64,000 bases of DNA from Pseudobutyrivibrio xylanivorans (GTDB lineage Bacteria > Bacillota > Clostridia > Lachnospirales > Lachnospiraceae), in contig NZ_CP043028.1 of assembly GCF_008935055.1 (NCBI RefSeq), positions 2,510,501 through 2,574,500 on the forward strand, given 5' to 3'. The number at the start of each line of letters is the position of its first letter. Position 1 is the stretch's first letter. Below, one piece after another: positions 45,021 through 53,305 of this stretch. Below the pieces are notes generated by a model. It worked only from the letters and a program-made list of their open reading frames with translations, did not search any database and was not told the origin of the DNA. The position numbers and the translations under genes are program-made.

Positions 45021-45385
45021 TACTATCCGTGAGGAGAATTTCTTCAGGTGCAGTAATATGTTTATGATTATTACTTCCTCTTTTGTAACTGATGTTTGAA
45101 GTAGTAATAGGAAGCGTATTATTACTATCTATCAGTTGAATTGTTTCAGAGAAGGTAAATAGAGCTTTGTTTTTACTATCTATTGCTTGAATTAACACAT
45201 AGACAGTAAAAAGTACTGTGTTTTTACTATCCATAATGTGACTTATTCTACCGGTAGTAAATAGACCATTGTTTTTACTATCTCTATATAGGAAAAAAAT
45301 AGAGGTAGTATAAAGACATTTTTTTACTACCTGTTTGTTGGATTGCTACAAAGATAGTAAAAGAAATGTGGATTTTACTGTTGTT
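45021..45385. repeat. Left array: eight ~51-bp degenerate dyad repeats
   Basis: Anchor TACTATC-like motifs begin at 45021, 45072, 45123, 45174, 45225, 45276, 45325 and 45376, so the spacing is 51, 51, 51, 51, 51, 49, 51. Each unit junction is an imperfect palindrome, best seen as GGTAGTAAA...TTTTTACTATC at about 45253-45282. The other ~20 bp vary from unit to unit. Read on the minus strand, units 1-6 stay open as a 17-residue repeat. The same motif resumes on the other side of the gene at 45445. There is no exact repeat and no cas gene. Confidence 0.85.
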
Positions 45386-45444
45386 TAAAGAATTCAAGTA
45401 TAGGAAAGGAAATATTATATTGAACAATATTGAAAGGATTAATA

Positions 45445-46236
45445 ATGAATATAGTAACACTTAAACCAGAATTAGAAAGAATAAAAGATGAACTAGAAAA
45501 AATTGATGCATTGCTATCAAACTTTCAAGAAATAATGAATTACCGACTTGTTGTAAAGAAAGGAAATGGATATTTCCAGTATTGGTATCGAGATGAGGAA
45601 AATAAACTTATTTATATTCCTGCCAAGGAGAAATCGTTTGCTAAGGAACTGGTGCAGAAAGACTATTATTTAAAAGTAAAAAAGACATTGTTGCAACAGA
45701 AAAGAACTATAGAAACTTTTATATCTCAATATGATGCAGAAACTGTTTATAATTTGACTGAAAGCTATTGCATTGGTAAAAAAGCACTTTTAGATCCAAT
45801 GTATAAAAATAATGAGGAGTTCATTCAAGAATGGTTAGAATTACATATTGGAAACCAAAACACTATGGAATACTCTACATCTTACCCAACAGATGAAGGA
45901 GGATTGGTTCGTTCTAAATCTGAAAAAATCCTTGCAGATTTATTTTTCAAGCATGGTATTCCTTATCAATATGAGTCGGAATTCAAACTGCATAATGGAT
46001 GGAACTGTTATCCGGATTTTGTTTTACTTAACGTAAGAGAAAGAAAAACATTTTATTGGGAACATTTTGGTCTAGCATCCTCGAAGGATTATGCTGATAA
46101 GAATCTTGAAAAATTGGCAAAGTATGAAAAATCTGGGATTGTTTTAGGGGATAATCTTATAGTTTCGTTTGAATCTGCTGGCGTAAGTTTGGATGTTAAG
46201 CTTGCGGAAGAGAAGATTAGGAAATATCTTTTATGA
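45445..46236 (+). CDS. PD-(D/E)XK/Vsr-like nuclease-fold protein of unknown role
   Basis: This ~263-residue AT-rich gene encodes an N-terminal coiled-coil region (about residues 5-115), then a nuclease-like domain: E160 in RSKSEKILADLFFK, YQYESEFKL, D191 in CYPDFVLL, and E206-H207 in YWEHFG, followed by a KLAKYEKSGI helix. This order fits Vsr/PD-(D/E)XK folds; the usual Lys in the last strand is not obvious. Similar orphan proteins are, to my knowledge, found in gut Firmicutes. I chose the ATG at 45445, with AAAGGA 6 nt upstream. Dyad repeats flank it on both sides. Confidence 0.7.
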   Translation: MNIVTLKPELERIKDELEKIDALLSNFQEIMNYRLVVKKGNGYFQYWYRDEENKLIYIPAKEKSFAKELVQKDYYLKVKKTLLQQKRTIETFISQYDAETVYNLTESYCIGKKALLDPMYKNNEEFIQEWLELHIGNQNTMEYSTSYPTDEGGLVRSKSEKILADLFFKHGIPYQYESEFKLHNGWNCYPDFVLLNVRERKTFYWEHFGLASSKDYADKNLEKLAKYEKSGIVLGDNLIVSFESAGVSLDVKLAEEKIRKYLL

Positions 46237-46268
46237 TTTTATAGAAACTTTGGCTGGTAAAACTTTTT

Positions 46269-46425
46269 TACTATCGAGAATGTTGTTATACATTTCTAGG
46301 TAGTAACTATCTCAGGATTTTTACTACCTATGTTTACAACATAAACTGTTGGTAGATAGTCGTTACTTTCTGATGGATTTTTCTTTAAATATAGGCAATA
46401 AAAATCTGATATAATTTACTACCTA
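46269..46425. repeat. Right array: four degenerate dyad repeats of the same family
   Basis: TACTATC/TACTACC/TACTTTC anchors begin at 46269, 46322, 46364 and 46417 (spacing 53, 42, 53). Palindromic junctions are seen again, such as GGTAGTAAC...TTTTTACTACC (about 46300-46328). The flanking segments 46237-46268 and 46430-46574 hold no other gene. Confidence 0.75.
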
Positions 46426-46574
46426 TGCCTTCATTTTTGTTATAGAAAGTAAAAGATGGTCTTATTAAACTTATGATAGATATGTATTTGATTTTTGTTC
46501 ATCACTTATATAACATTAGGAAAGTGTATAACAAAATGTTGTGAAAATAATTGATTATATATGAGGCAGAAGTA

Positions 46575-47219
46575 ATGGATTCAAGACATGTAAGCACTGG
46601 AAGAGAATATCGGAGAAAAGAAAGAAGGCGTAGAAGACGCAAAAAGGTATTTGCGCCAGTGTTCGAATTATTGGTTTTGGGAGCTTTAGGCTTTATCGGC
46701 TATAGATATTTTTGCCACAGAGACAGACTTGAAATAGCAGAGAATATTGAAATTCCAGAATGGATTGATGTGCAGTATATAGATGAGGGGAATCCATCCA
46801 GGACAGGATGGAGACTTGATGGGGTTAATAATATAGTAATACATTATGTAGGAAATCCAGGAACCACGGCTCAACAAAATAGAGATTATTATAATCATGA
46901 AGACTCTAATGTTTGCTCACATTTTGTTGTGGGACTTGATGGGGGAATAATACTGTGTGTTCCTCTTTATGAGCGCTCAGCCGCAAGTAATCATAGAAAC
47001 CATGACACTATATCTATAGAGGTTTGTCACCCTGATGAATCTGGCAAGTTTACCGATGCTTCCTATGCATCTCTTGTGAAGCTGACCGACTGGTTATTAC
47101 ATGAGTTTGATATGAAGCCTCAAGATGTTATTAGGCATTATGATGTAACGGGAAAAGAATGTCCAATGTATTATGTTAAAAATCCTGAAGCTTGGGAGAA
47201 GTTCAAGGAAGAATTATAA
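46575..47219 (+). CDS. N-acetylmuramoyl-L-alanine amidase (Amidase_2)
   Basis: This ~214-residue protein has a basic N terminus, one membrane span (about residues 25-45) and an Amidase_2/PGRP domain. Zinc ligands are His in IVIHYVGN, His in VIRHYDVTGKECP and Cys/His nearby; SIEVCHPDE is also typical. It would cleave the bond between muramic acid and the stem peptide in the wall. I chose the ATG at 46575, with GAGG about 9 nt upstream. Confidence 0.88.
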   Translation: MDSRHVSTGREYRRKERRRRRRKKVFAPVFELLVLGALGFIGYRYFCHRDRLEIAENIEIPEWIDVQYIDEGNPSRTGWRLDGVNNIVIHYVGNPGTTAQQNRDYYNHEDSNVCSHFVVGLDGGIILCVPLYERSAASNHRNHDTISIEVCHPDESGKFTDASYASLVKLTDWLLHEFDMKPQDVIRHYDVTGKECPMYYVKNPEAWEKFKEEL

Positions 47220-47241
47220 GACAATCTAAGGATCTAAGATA

Positions 47242-47287
47242 GCAAAAGCATCACTATTGTAATAAAATACTCTAGTGGTGCTTTTGC
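47242..47287 (+). terminator. Stem-loop after the amidase gene
   Basis: GCAAAAGCATCACTA (47242-47256) pairs with TAGTGGTGCTTTTGC (47273-47287) with one G-T pair. No U-tract follows, so it may be a processing or stability element rather than a true terminator. Confidence 0.5.
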
Positions 47288-47309
47288 ATCAGGAAGGGGC
47301 AAAAAGTAA

Positions 47310-48386
47310 ATGAACAAAAGACATAAGAAGAGAAGACAGAGAAGATTAAGTATTATTTTGATTATAATAGCACTTGTATTAATAGCAGGTTGTGGCATTT
47401 TTTATTTGGTTGGCAGAAGTGGTGATGATGAGGCTGCCGAGGCAATAAGCAATCAGACTAGTACAAATATAGAAGCAGATTCAAACATCACAAATAATGA
47501 GACTAAAGACAATGTAGTTGCAAATACAGATGATGATTCCACTCTTACATTTGAGGATTTATCGAAATACAGTTTCAGCTTTTACAGTGGAGCTGGTGGA
47601 TGGTCAGATGATTTCAATGTCGAAAAGGATGGCTATTTCCACGGATATTATCATGATTCTGATATGGGTGATATTGGTGATGGTTATCCAGATGGTACAC
47701 GTTATTATTGCGAATACGAAGGCCATTTTGAAAATATCCAAAAGATTGACGAATACACATATAAAATGCACATGAAGGATATTAATGTTATTAATAATGA
47801 TGGTGAATTTCTTGCAGATGGCGTAAAATACATTCCTGTTACCCCATATGCACTTAACAATGCAGATGAAATAGAAATCTATATGCCAGGAAAGCCTGTT
47901 GCAGAAATTGACGATGAAATAAAGACATGGCTATTCGTTGGTTATCAGGAACAACAGGATAGTTTGGAAAATCTCGCCCTTGTAAATGTTAATGAAAATC
48001 AGGGTATTACAAGCTATACTAGAATGACTCCTAAGGAAGATGCTGAGAGTACTTATAATACATATAAAGAGAGCTATGATTATTATGCCGGACTGCTTTC
48101 AGAGGCTGCTACTACTGCAGATATGGTAGAGGCTACATCAAATCAGATTAGAGTTTCGGATGAGTGTCTTAATTATATCTGGCGTTTAATAAAGTACAAC
48201 ACAGATGAAGCTACATTTAACAAAGCTCTTGAGGAGCAGAGACAGTGGCTCAAGGATAGAGATGCTCAGGCTGCAAAGGATTCTGCTGAATATGATGGTG
48301 GTACATTTGCTTCTGTCGCCTATAATGATACCTTTGCATCTATGACAATAAAGCGCTGCGAGGAACTTCTTAAATATTTCAAATAG
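47310..48386 (+). CDS. Membrane-anchored protein with LprI-like C-terminal domain
   Basis: This 358-residue protein starts with a basic stretch and one span (IILIIIALVLIAGCGIFYLV). A middle beta-rich domain of about 150 residues is followed by an LprI/DUF1311-like helical domain (residues about 255-358) with Cys pairs in SDECLNYIW and IKRCEELLKYF and the central EQRQWLKDRDAQ. Such domains are linked to lysozyme inhibition in mycobacteria. It begins 15 bp before the Nudix gene's ribosome site. Confidence 0.7.
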   Translation: MNKRHKKRRQRRLSIILIIIALVLIAGCGIFYLVGRSGDDEAAEAISNQTSTNIEADSNITNNETKDNVVANTDDDSTLTFEDLSKYSFSFYSGAGGWSDDFNVEKDGYFHGYYHDSDMGDIGDGYPDGTRYYCEYEGHFENIQKIDEYTYKMHMKDINVINNDGEFLADGVKYIPVTPYALNNADEIEIYMPGKPVAEIDDEIKTWLFVGYQEQQDSLENLALVNVNENQGITSYTRMTPKEDAESTYNTYKESYDYYAGLLSEAATTADMVEATSNQIRVSDECLNYIWRLIKYNTDEATFNKALEEQRQWLKDRDAQAAKDSAEYDGGTFASVAYNDTFASMTIKRCEELLKYFK

Positions 48387-48401
48387 TTGAAAGGAAAGCG
48401 T

Positions 48402-48860
48402 ATGACACTTACAACTCTTTGCTATTTAATTAAAGATAACAAATACCTAATGCTTCATCGTACCAAGAAGGAGCAGGACATCAATGCGGGCAAATATATT
48501 GGTGTTGGAGGACACGTTGAAGAAGGTGAATCACCTCTTGATGGCATCAAGCGTGAGGTAAAAGAGGAGACAGGACTTACTCTTAATGCTGCTAAATTCA
48601 GAGGATATATCACTTTTGTGATGGGAGATGAGACCGAGCATGCTATCCTCTTTACCAGTGACGATTTCATTGGTACGCTGGCAGATTGCTGTGATGAGGG
48701 GGAGCTAACTTGGGTAGACATTGATAAAGTTATGGATTTAAATCTTTGGGAGGGTGACAGAGTATTCCTAAAGCTTTTAAATGAGCGAGAGGATTTCTTC
48801 TCAGTTAAGCTGGTGTATGATAAACAGGATAATCTTATAGATACTTTAATTGAAGGATAG
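48402..48860 (+). CDS. Nudix hydrolase, MutT-like
   Basis: This ~152-residue enzyme has a full Nudix box, GGHVEEGESPLDGIKREV followed by KEETGL, so it should cleave a nucleoside diphosphate. Possible substrate: 8-oxo-dGTP, as for MutT-type NTP pyrophosphatases. I chose the ATG at 48402, with GAAAGGAA upstream; a TTG five codons earlier overlaps the ribosome site. Confidence 0.88.
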   Translation: MTLTTLCYLIKDNKYLMLHRTKKEQDINAGKYIGVGGHVEEGESPLDGIKREVKEETGLTLNAAKFRGYITFVMGDETEHAILFTSDDFIGTLADCCDEGELTWVDIDKVMDLNLWEGDRVFLKLLNEREDFFSVKLVYDKQDNLIDTLIEG

Positions 48861-48865
48861 ACAAG

Positions 48866-49147
48866 ATGGATAATACAAAACTTGAAGAATTATATAGCAA
48901 GATGACTCAGGTACATGAAAAAGCCGGAGCTGTTTTTGCCCAGGAAGGTGTTCCTTCCATGCTGAAAAATGAGTTTAGGAATAAGGTCTCTCAATATGAT
49001 GAAATGTATGAGAACTGTGAGTTTATGAAAGGAATTACTTCAAAGCAGGAGACTATAGATAATCTTTTAAATCAGCAGGCTGAGATTCTTAATGTGCGAA
49101 TCAAGTGGGAGCTTGATTGGGCTAAGAGAGCTTTGGAGAAGCTATGA
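48866..49147 (+). CDS. Small helical protein of unknown function
   Basis: This 93-residue protein is rich in Glu, Lys and Gln and predicted to be mostly helical, with heptad-like Leu and Met spacing. It starts 5 bp after the Nudix gene. No family was recognised. The stop codon overlaps the first stem of the hairpin-rich region at 49143. Confidence 0.6.
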   Translation: MDNTKLEELYSKMTQVHEKAGAVFAQEGVPSMLKNEFRNKVSQYDEMYENCEFMKGITSKQETIDNLLNQQAEILNVRIKWELDWAKRALEKL

Positions 49148-49395
49148 CTTCTTGCTGACCAAACAGTGAAATTGTCAGCAAGAATCCTGCTTTGCAGGAC
49201 ATGAAAATAGATAAATCTATTTTCATGGTATTTACGATTTCTGTTTTTCTGAGGAAAAACAAAAATCTATAGGTTTTTGATTTTCCTCAGAAAATCAAGA
49301 ACCGGACATGGACCAATATTTTCTGAAAGAAAATATTGCTTGGCAAAGCCAAGTTCTTGTGGGCTTTTTCCTTAAGTAGCCCACAAGAAGTCATA
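49143..49395. other. Hairpin-rich intergenic element (eight stems in 253 nt)
   Basis: Stems: outer TATGACTTCTTG (49143-49154) with CAAGAAGTCATA (49384-49395); CTTGCTGAC (49151) with GTCAGCAAG (49174); TCCTGC (49185) with GCAGGA (49194); CATGAAAATAGA (49200) with TCTATTTTCATG (49216); TTTTCTGAGGAAAA (49245) with TTTTCCTCAGAAAA (49281), containing CAAAAATC/GGTTTTTG; CAATATTTTCT (49314) with AGAAAATATTG (49328); CTTGGC/GCCAAG (49339-49353); TTCTTGTGGGCT (49354) with AGCCCACAAGAA (49378). Nearly every base is paired. The outer and last stems compete. No reading frame or known RNA class fits. Confidence 0.75.
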
Positions 49396-49471
49396 GTATT
49401 TGAATAAAATTTTGGAACAGATATAAATATTTGAGGCAGAGCTGCCGATATAAAGAAAGTAGGATGAGTGC

Positions 49472-49512
49472 ACTTTCCAAGGATGGAATCTTTGGAAGGT
49501 GTTTTTTCTTTA
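49472..49512 (+). terminator. Terminator-like hairpin in the leader of the FliD-like gene
   Basis: ACTTTCCAAGGAT (49472-49484) pairs with ATCTTTGGAAGGT (49488-49500), followed by GTTTTTTCTTT. It lies about 50 bp before the next start codon, so it may be a conditional attenuator or end readthrough from upstream. A second small dyad, GTCAGCttaaGCTGGC, follows. Confidence 0.7.
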
Positions 49513-49559
49513 ATGAGCCGGAAAGTGTCAGCTTAAGCTGGCAGATGAGGTGGAACAAA

Positions 49560-50198
49560 ATGAGTAAAATCAATAATTCTATGGAATACTACCAGAACAA
49601 TCAGAGCCTGCTTTTGTTGCTTAACAAGAATAAGAGTGGCAATCCGCTTATTAATCAGATTATTGCCAATAATGAAACAGCCTATCAAAAGAAAATGGAA
49701 TCAATGGGCATATTTACAGGCAAGGGCAATGATAAGTATCAAAATGTTGATACGGCAGCTACAAATCTTTTAGATGCTATTGAAAAGGTCAGCAATAAAG
49801 GCCTATATACTGCAGAAGAAGGGAAGGAACTCGATAAATCCAAGCTGCTAAAGAGCGTTGCAAACTATGTTACAGCCTATAATAGCACAATTACTAATCT
49901 TCAGAATTGTGGAGGCTCTCTCAACAACAGCTTCAAGACTGAATTTGAGGAGGCCTTTAAGGAAAAATCAGAAGCATTTGCAAATATAGGAATCACATTG
50001 TCAGCAGACAAGAAGCTTGAAATCGATCAGGAAAAGCTTGAGTCTGCCAGTGTTGATGATATAAAAGTACTTCTAGGTGCAGATTCGACATATGTTAAAA
50101 ATATTGCAGCAAGTGCTGATTCAATTAATACTATAATCGGTAAGGCATTGACGATGGGCTCCAGCAATTATAATGCAAAAGGAGTGACTCTGTTTTGA
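49560..50198 (+). CDS. Protein resembling the FliD flagellar cap C-terminal region
   Basis: This ~212-residue protein is Asn/Ser/Lys-rich. The second half reads like a FliD C-terminal module: SVANYVTAYNSTITNL, then FANIGITLSADKKLEIDQEKL, with helices between. The usual N-terminal FliD parts are absent, so it could be a cap-like or hook-associated paralog, or a secreted helical protein. I chose the ATG at 49560 with GAGGTGG upstream; a longer in-frame reading crosses the terminator hairpin. The T-box leader follows. Confidence 0.5.
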   Translation: MSKINNSMEYYQNNQSLLLLLNKNKSGNPLINQIIANNETAYQKKMESMGIFTGKGNDKYQNVDTAATNLLDAIEKVSNKGLYTAEEGKELDKSKLLKSVANYVTAYNSTITNLQNCGGSLNNSFKTEFEEAFKEKSEAFANIGITLSADKKLEIDQEKLESASVDDIKVLLGADSTYVKNIAASADSINTIIGKALTMGSSNYNAKGVTLF

Positions 50199-50239
50199 TT
50201 GATTTGGCAGGATTTTTGTGGTAGGATAAAAGCCGTAAA

Positions 50240-50566
50240 AGCGATGACAGAAACAGTAGTATTTGCGGAAGCTAAGAGAGAGGACGCCTAGGCTGGAAGC
50301 GTCTAGTGGAAGCTTATATGAACACCATTCTCGAGCTGAGCGCGAAAGCATTTGCGTAAGCGTCTCCGGGTAGTTCCGTTAAAGACAAAATGAGTGAAAC
50401 ACTAAGGTGGAACCGTGTGAAATTTCACGATTTATGTTAATGAAATTACAGAAATCGTGAACATGACGAGCCCATTGCCGAAGGCAATTTTTTGATGGGC
50501 GAGTATCCTTTTGAATTTTGCACCCTTAGGAATGCTAGAAATAGCTATTCCTATGGGTGCTTTTTT
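50240..50566 (+). promoter_or_regulatory. T-box riboswitch, threonine-responsive, upstream of thrS
   Basis: Stem I: GATGACAGAAACAGTAGTA near 50243, apical GACGCC...GCGTC, and the specifier loop TGAACACC with ACC (Thr) at 50334-50336. The T-box antiterminator sequence is AAGGTGGAACCGTG (50404-50417). Two terminator hairpins follow: ATTGCCgaaGGCAAT plus six T (50474-50493), within GCCCAT...ATGGGC; and GCACCC...GGGTGC with TTTTTT (50520-50566). Uncharged tRNA-Thr should stabilise the antiterminator and turn on thrS. Confidence 0.9.
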
Positions 50567-50630
50567 ATTTTACACCCTTAGTACCAGTAGTTATTTACAA
50601 TTTTCATTCATTAGTAAAAGGAGAAAAACA

Positions 50631-52397
50631 ATGGTTAATTTCAAAGAAGATGAGTCATTAAACACTCTAAATCACTCATGTGCCCACATGATGGCACAGG
50701 CTGTAAAGCATCTTTATCCAAACGCTAAGTTTTGGGTTGGTCCAGTAGTAGAGGAAGGTTTCTACTATGATATGGATCTTGGTGATACAATGCTTACAGA
50801 CGAAGACGTTGCTGCAATCGAAAAGGAAATGAAGAAGGTAGCAAAGTCTGGCTGCAAGATTTACAGAAGAGAAATCTCTAAGGCTGAGGCTCTTGAGATG
50901 TTCAAGGATGACCCATACAAGATTGATCTTATCAATAACATGGATGAGGATACACAGACAATTTCTTGCTATGATCAGGGAGATTTCACAGATCTTTGCC
51001 GTGGACCTCACGTTGATAATGTTAAGCTTTGCCGTTACTTCAAGCTTATTAAGCACTCAGGTGCTTACTGGAAGGGTGATGCTGAGAATCAGGTACTTAA
51101 CCGTGTATACGGTGTTTGCTTCCCTACACAGGAGCAGCTTGATGAGCACCTTGCACTTCTTGAGGAAGCTAAGGAGCGTGACCACAGAAAGATTGGTAAG
51201 GACATGCAGCTTTTCATGGCTGATGATTTAATCGGTCGTGGACTTCCAATGTACCTTCCAAATGGTTACACAATCTGGACAGAGCTTGAGAACTACATCC
51301 GTAACAAGGAGCGCAAGCTTGGTTACCTTCACGTAATGACACCTTGCGTTGGTACAGTTCAGCTTTACCAGACATCTGGTCATTGGGATCACTACAAGGA
51401 GAACATGTTCCCAGCTATGGAGGTTGAGGGAGAGAACTTCGTTCTTCGTCCTATGAACTGCCCACACCACATGAGAATTTTTGCAAACCGTCCACACTCA
51501 TACAAGGAGCTTCCTATCCGTATCGCAGAGATCGCTCATGATTTCCGTTTCGAGTCTTCAGGAACTCTTAAGGGTATCGAGAGAGGACGTCACTTCTGCC
51601 AGAACGATTCACATATTTTCTGTACACAGGAGCAGATTAAGTCTGAGGTTAAGAGCGTATGCGACCTTATCTTCAGCACATACGAGGATTTCGGTATCAC
51701 AGATTACAGATGCGTTCTTTCACTTCGTGACCCAGCTGATACTAAGAAGTATCACCAGGATGATGAGATGTGGAACACAGCAGAGCAGGCTCTTCGTGAG
51801 ACTCTTCAGGAAATTGGTATCGAGTTCACAGAGGAGATTGGTGAGGCTGCATTCTACGGACCTAAGCTTGATGTTAATGTTAAGCCAGCTATCGGTAATG
51901 AAATCACTCTTTCTACATGCCAGCTTGATTTCTGTCTTCCAGCAAAGTTTGACCTTACTTACACAGATGCAGATTCAAACAAGCAGACACCAGTAGTAAT
52001 CCACAGAGCTATTCTTGGATCACTTGATAGATTCATGGCATACATTCTTGAGGAGACAAAGGGTAACCTTCCTACATGGCTTGCTCCTACACAGGTTAAG
52101 GTTCTTCCTGTAAAGAATGATGATGCTGATCTCAATGCATACTCACAGAAGCTTGTAGATGCGCTTGCAGATGCTGATGTTCGTGTTGAGTTTGATACAC
52201 GTTCAGAGAAGCTTGGTTACAAGATGCGTGAGGCTCAGATTCAGAAGGTTCCTTACCTTGCAGTTCTCGGAAAGAACGAGGAGGCTGAGGGCACTGTATC
52301 TTACAGACTTCACGGTGAGCAGGGTACTACAACAGTTAAGTTTGATGAGTTTGTAGAGCTTATTGTAAACGAGATTAAGACAAAAGGTCGTAAATAA
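50631..52397 (+). CDS. thrS: Threonyl-tRNA synthetase lacking the TGS domain
   Basis: This 588-residue class-II synthetase starts directly with the editing-domain region (LNHSCAHMMAQAVKHLYP); the usual N-terminal TGS domain (about 60 residues) is absent. The editing site HSCAHMMAQ/SCYDQG..DLCRGPH is kept. Catalytic motifs: ENMFPAMEV and RPMNCPHHM, RIAEIAHDFRFESSGTLKGIERGRHF. The anticodon-binding domain ends the protein. I chose the ATG at 50631 with AAAGGAG upstream; in-frame codons further upstream belong to the T-box leader. Control is by the T-box. Confidence 0.95.
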   Translation: MVNFKEDESLNTLNHSCAHMMAQAVKHLYPNAKFWVGPVVEEGFYYDMDLGDTMLTDEDVAAIEKEMKKVAKSGCKIYRREISKAEALEMFKDDPYKIDLINNMDEDTQTISCYDQGDFTDLCRGPHVDNVKLCRYFKLIKHSGAYWKGDAENQVLNRVYGVCFPTQEQLDEHLALLEEAKERDHRKIGKDMQLFMADDLIGRGLPMYLPNGYTIWTELENYIRNKERKLGYLHVMTPCVGTVQLYQTSGHWDHYKENMFPAMEVEGENFVLRPMNCPHHMRIFANRPHSYKELPIRIAEIAHDFRFESSGTLKGIERGRHFCQNDSHIFCTQEQIKSEVKSVCDLIFSTYEDFGITDYRCVLSLRDPADTKKYHQDDEMWNTAEQALRETLQEIGIEFTEEIGEAAFYGPKLDVNVKPAIGNEITLSTCQLDFCLPAKFDLTYTDADSNKQTPVVIHRAILGSLDRFMAYILEETKGNLPTWLAPTQVKVLPVKNDDADLNAYSQKLVDALADADVRVEFDTRSEKLGYKMREAQIQKVPYLAVLGKNEEAEGTVSYRLHGEQGTTTVKFDEFVELIVNEIKTKGRK

Positions 52398-52399
52398 TA

Positions 52400-53290
52400 A
52401 TGAATAAGAAATGTACGCTTTGCCCTAGGAACTGCGGAGTTGACCGAGACAATTCACTTGGTGTTTGTCAGGTTTCATCTACAGTCAAGGTGGCAAGGGC
52501 TGCCCTTCACTTTTGGGAGGAGCCATGCATTTCTGGTGAAAATGGTAGTGGAGCGGTATTCTTCAGTGGATGTCCGCTCCACTGTGTATTTTGTCAGAAT
52601 GAAGAGATCAGTCACGGCAAGGTAGGCAAGGAAATATCAATTGAACAGTTGGCTCAGATTTATTTGAATCTTCAGGAACAGGGAGCTAACAATATCAATC
52701 TTGTGACAGGAACCCATTACATTCCAGCCATAGCCGCTTCGGTAAAGTCGGCTCGGGATAATGGTCTTTATATTCCAATTATTTACAATACCAGTGGCTA
52801 CGAGACGGTTGAAAGCCTAAGGCTACTTGAAGGTATCGTAAATGCGTATTTACCTGATTTTAAATACTTGGACGGTGAGCTGGCATCACAATATTCTCAT
52901 GCAAAGGATTATCCTGAGATTGCAAAAACTGCGATAGAAGAAATGGTGCGCCAGTGTCCAACAACTGTATTTGATGAGAAGGGCTTTATCAAATCAGGAG
53001 TGATTGTTCGCCAGCTTCTTCTTCCTGGTCACACAAAAGACTCAAAGGCTATAGTTAAATATCTTTATGAAACCTATGGAGATAGTATTTACATTAGTCT
53101 TATGAGTCAATACACGCCAATGCCACATATTGCAGAGAAATATCCGGAAATTAACCGTCGCGTCACAAAGCGTGAATATGAATCGGTAGTTAATTATGCA
53201 CTTGATTTAGGTGTCACTAATGCTTTTATCCAGGATAGAAAGGTGGCGCAGGAAAGCTTTATTCCAGACTTTAACGGAGAGGGACTTTAA
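52400..53290 (+). CDS. Radical-SAM protein related to pyruvate formate-lyase activase
   Basis: This 296-residue protein has the radical-SAM cysteines CPLHCVFC (CxxxCxxC) near residue 57 and an N-terminal extra Cys cluster (CTLCPRNC, with a further Cys in LGVCQVS) that may hold a second iron-sulfur cluster. This matches the COG1313 uncharacterised PflX-like group. It starts 2 bp after thrS. The reaction is unknown. Confidence 0.82.
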   Translation: MNKKCTLCPRNCGVDRDNSLGVCQVSSTVKVARAALHFWEEPCISGENGSGAVFFSGCPLHCVFCQNEEISHGKVGKEISIEQLAQIYLNLQEQGANNINLVTGTHYIPAIAASVKSARDNGLYIPIIYNTSGYETVESLRLLEGIVNAYLPDFKYLDGELASQYSHAKDYPEIAKTAIEEMVRQCPTTVFDEKGFIKSGVIVRQLLLPGHTKDSKAIVKYLYETYGDSIYISLMSQYTPMPHIAEKYPEINRRVTKREYESVVNYALDLGVTNAFIQDRKVAQESFIPDFNGEGL

Positions 53291-53305
53291 GGTATACTTT
53301 TATCT

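Noticed and set aside
45021..45385. CRISPR array
   Set aside because: The 51-bp periodic units are degenerate, with no exact repeat, and no cas gene lies in the window.
49143..49395. Insertion sequence remnant
   Set aside because: No transposase fragment or target duplication is visible; the stems are nested and adjacent, not a simple pair of terminal repeats.
51481..51996. 171-residue plus-strand frame inside thrS
   Set aside because: It overlaps a conserved synthetase in another frame and has a biased, Arg/Ser/Leu-rich composition typical of shadows.
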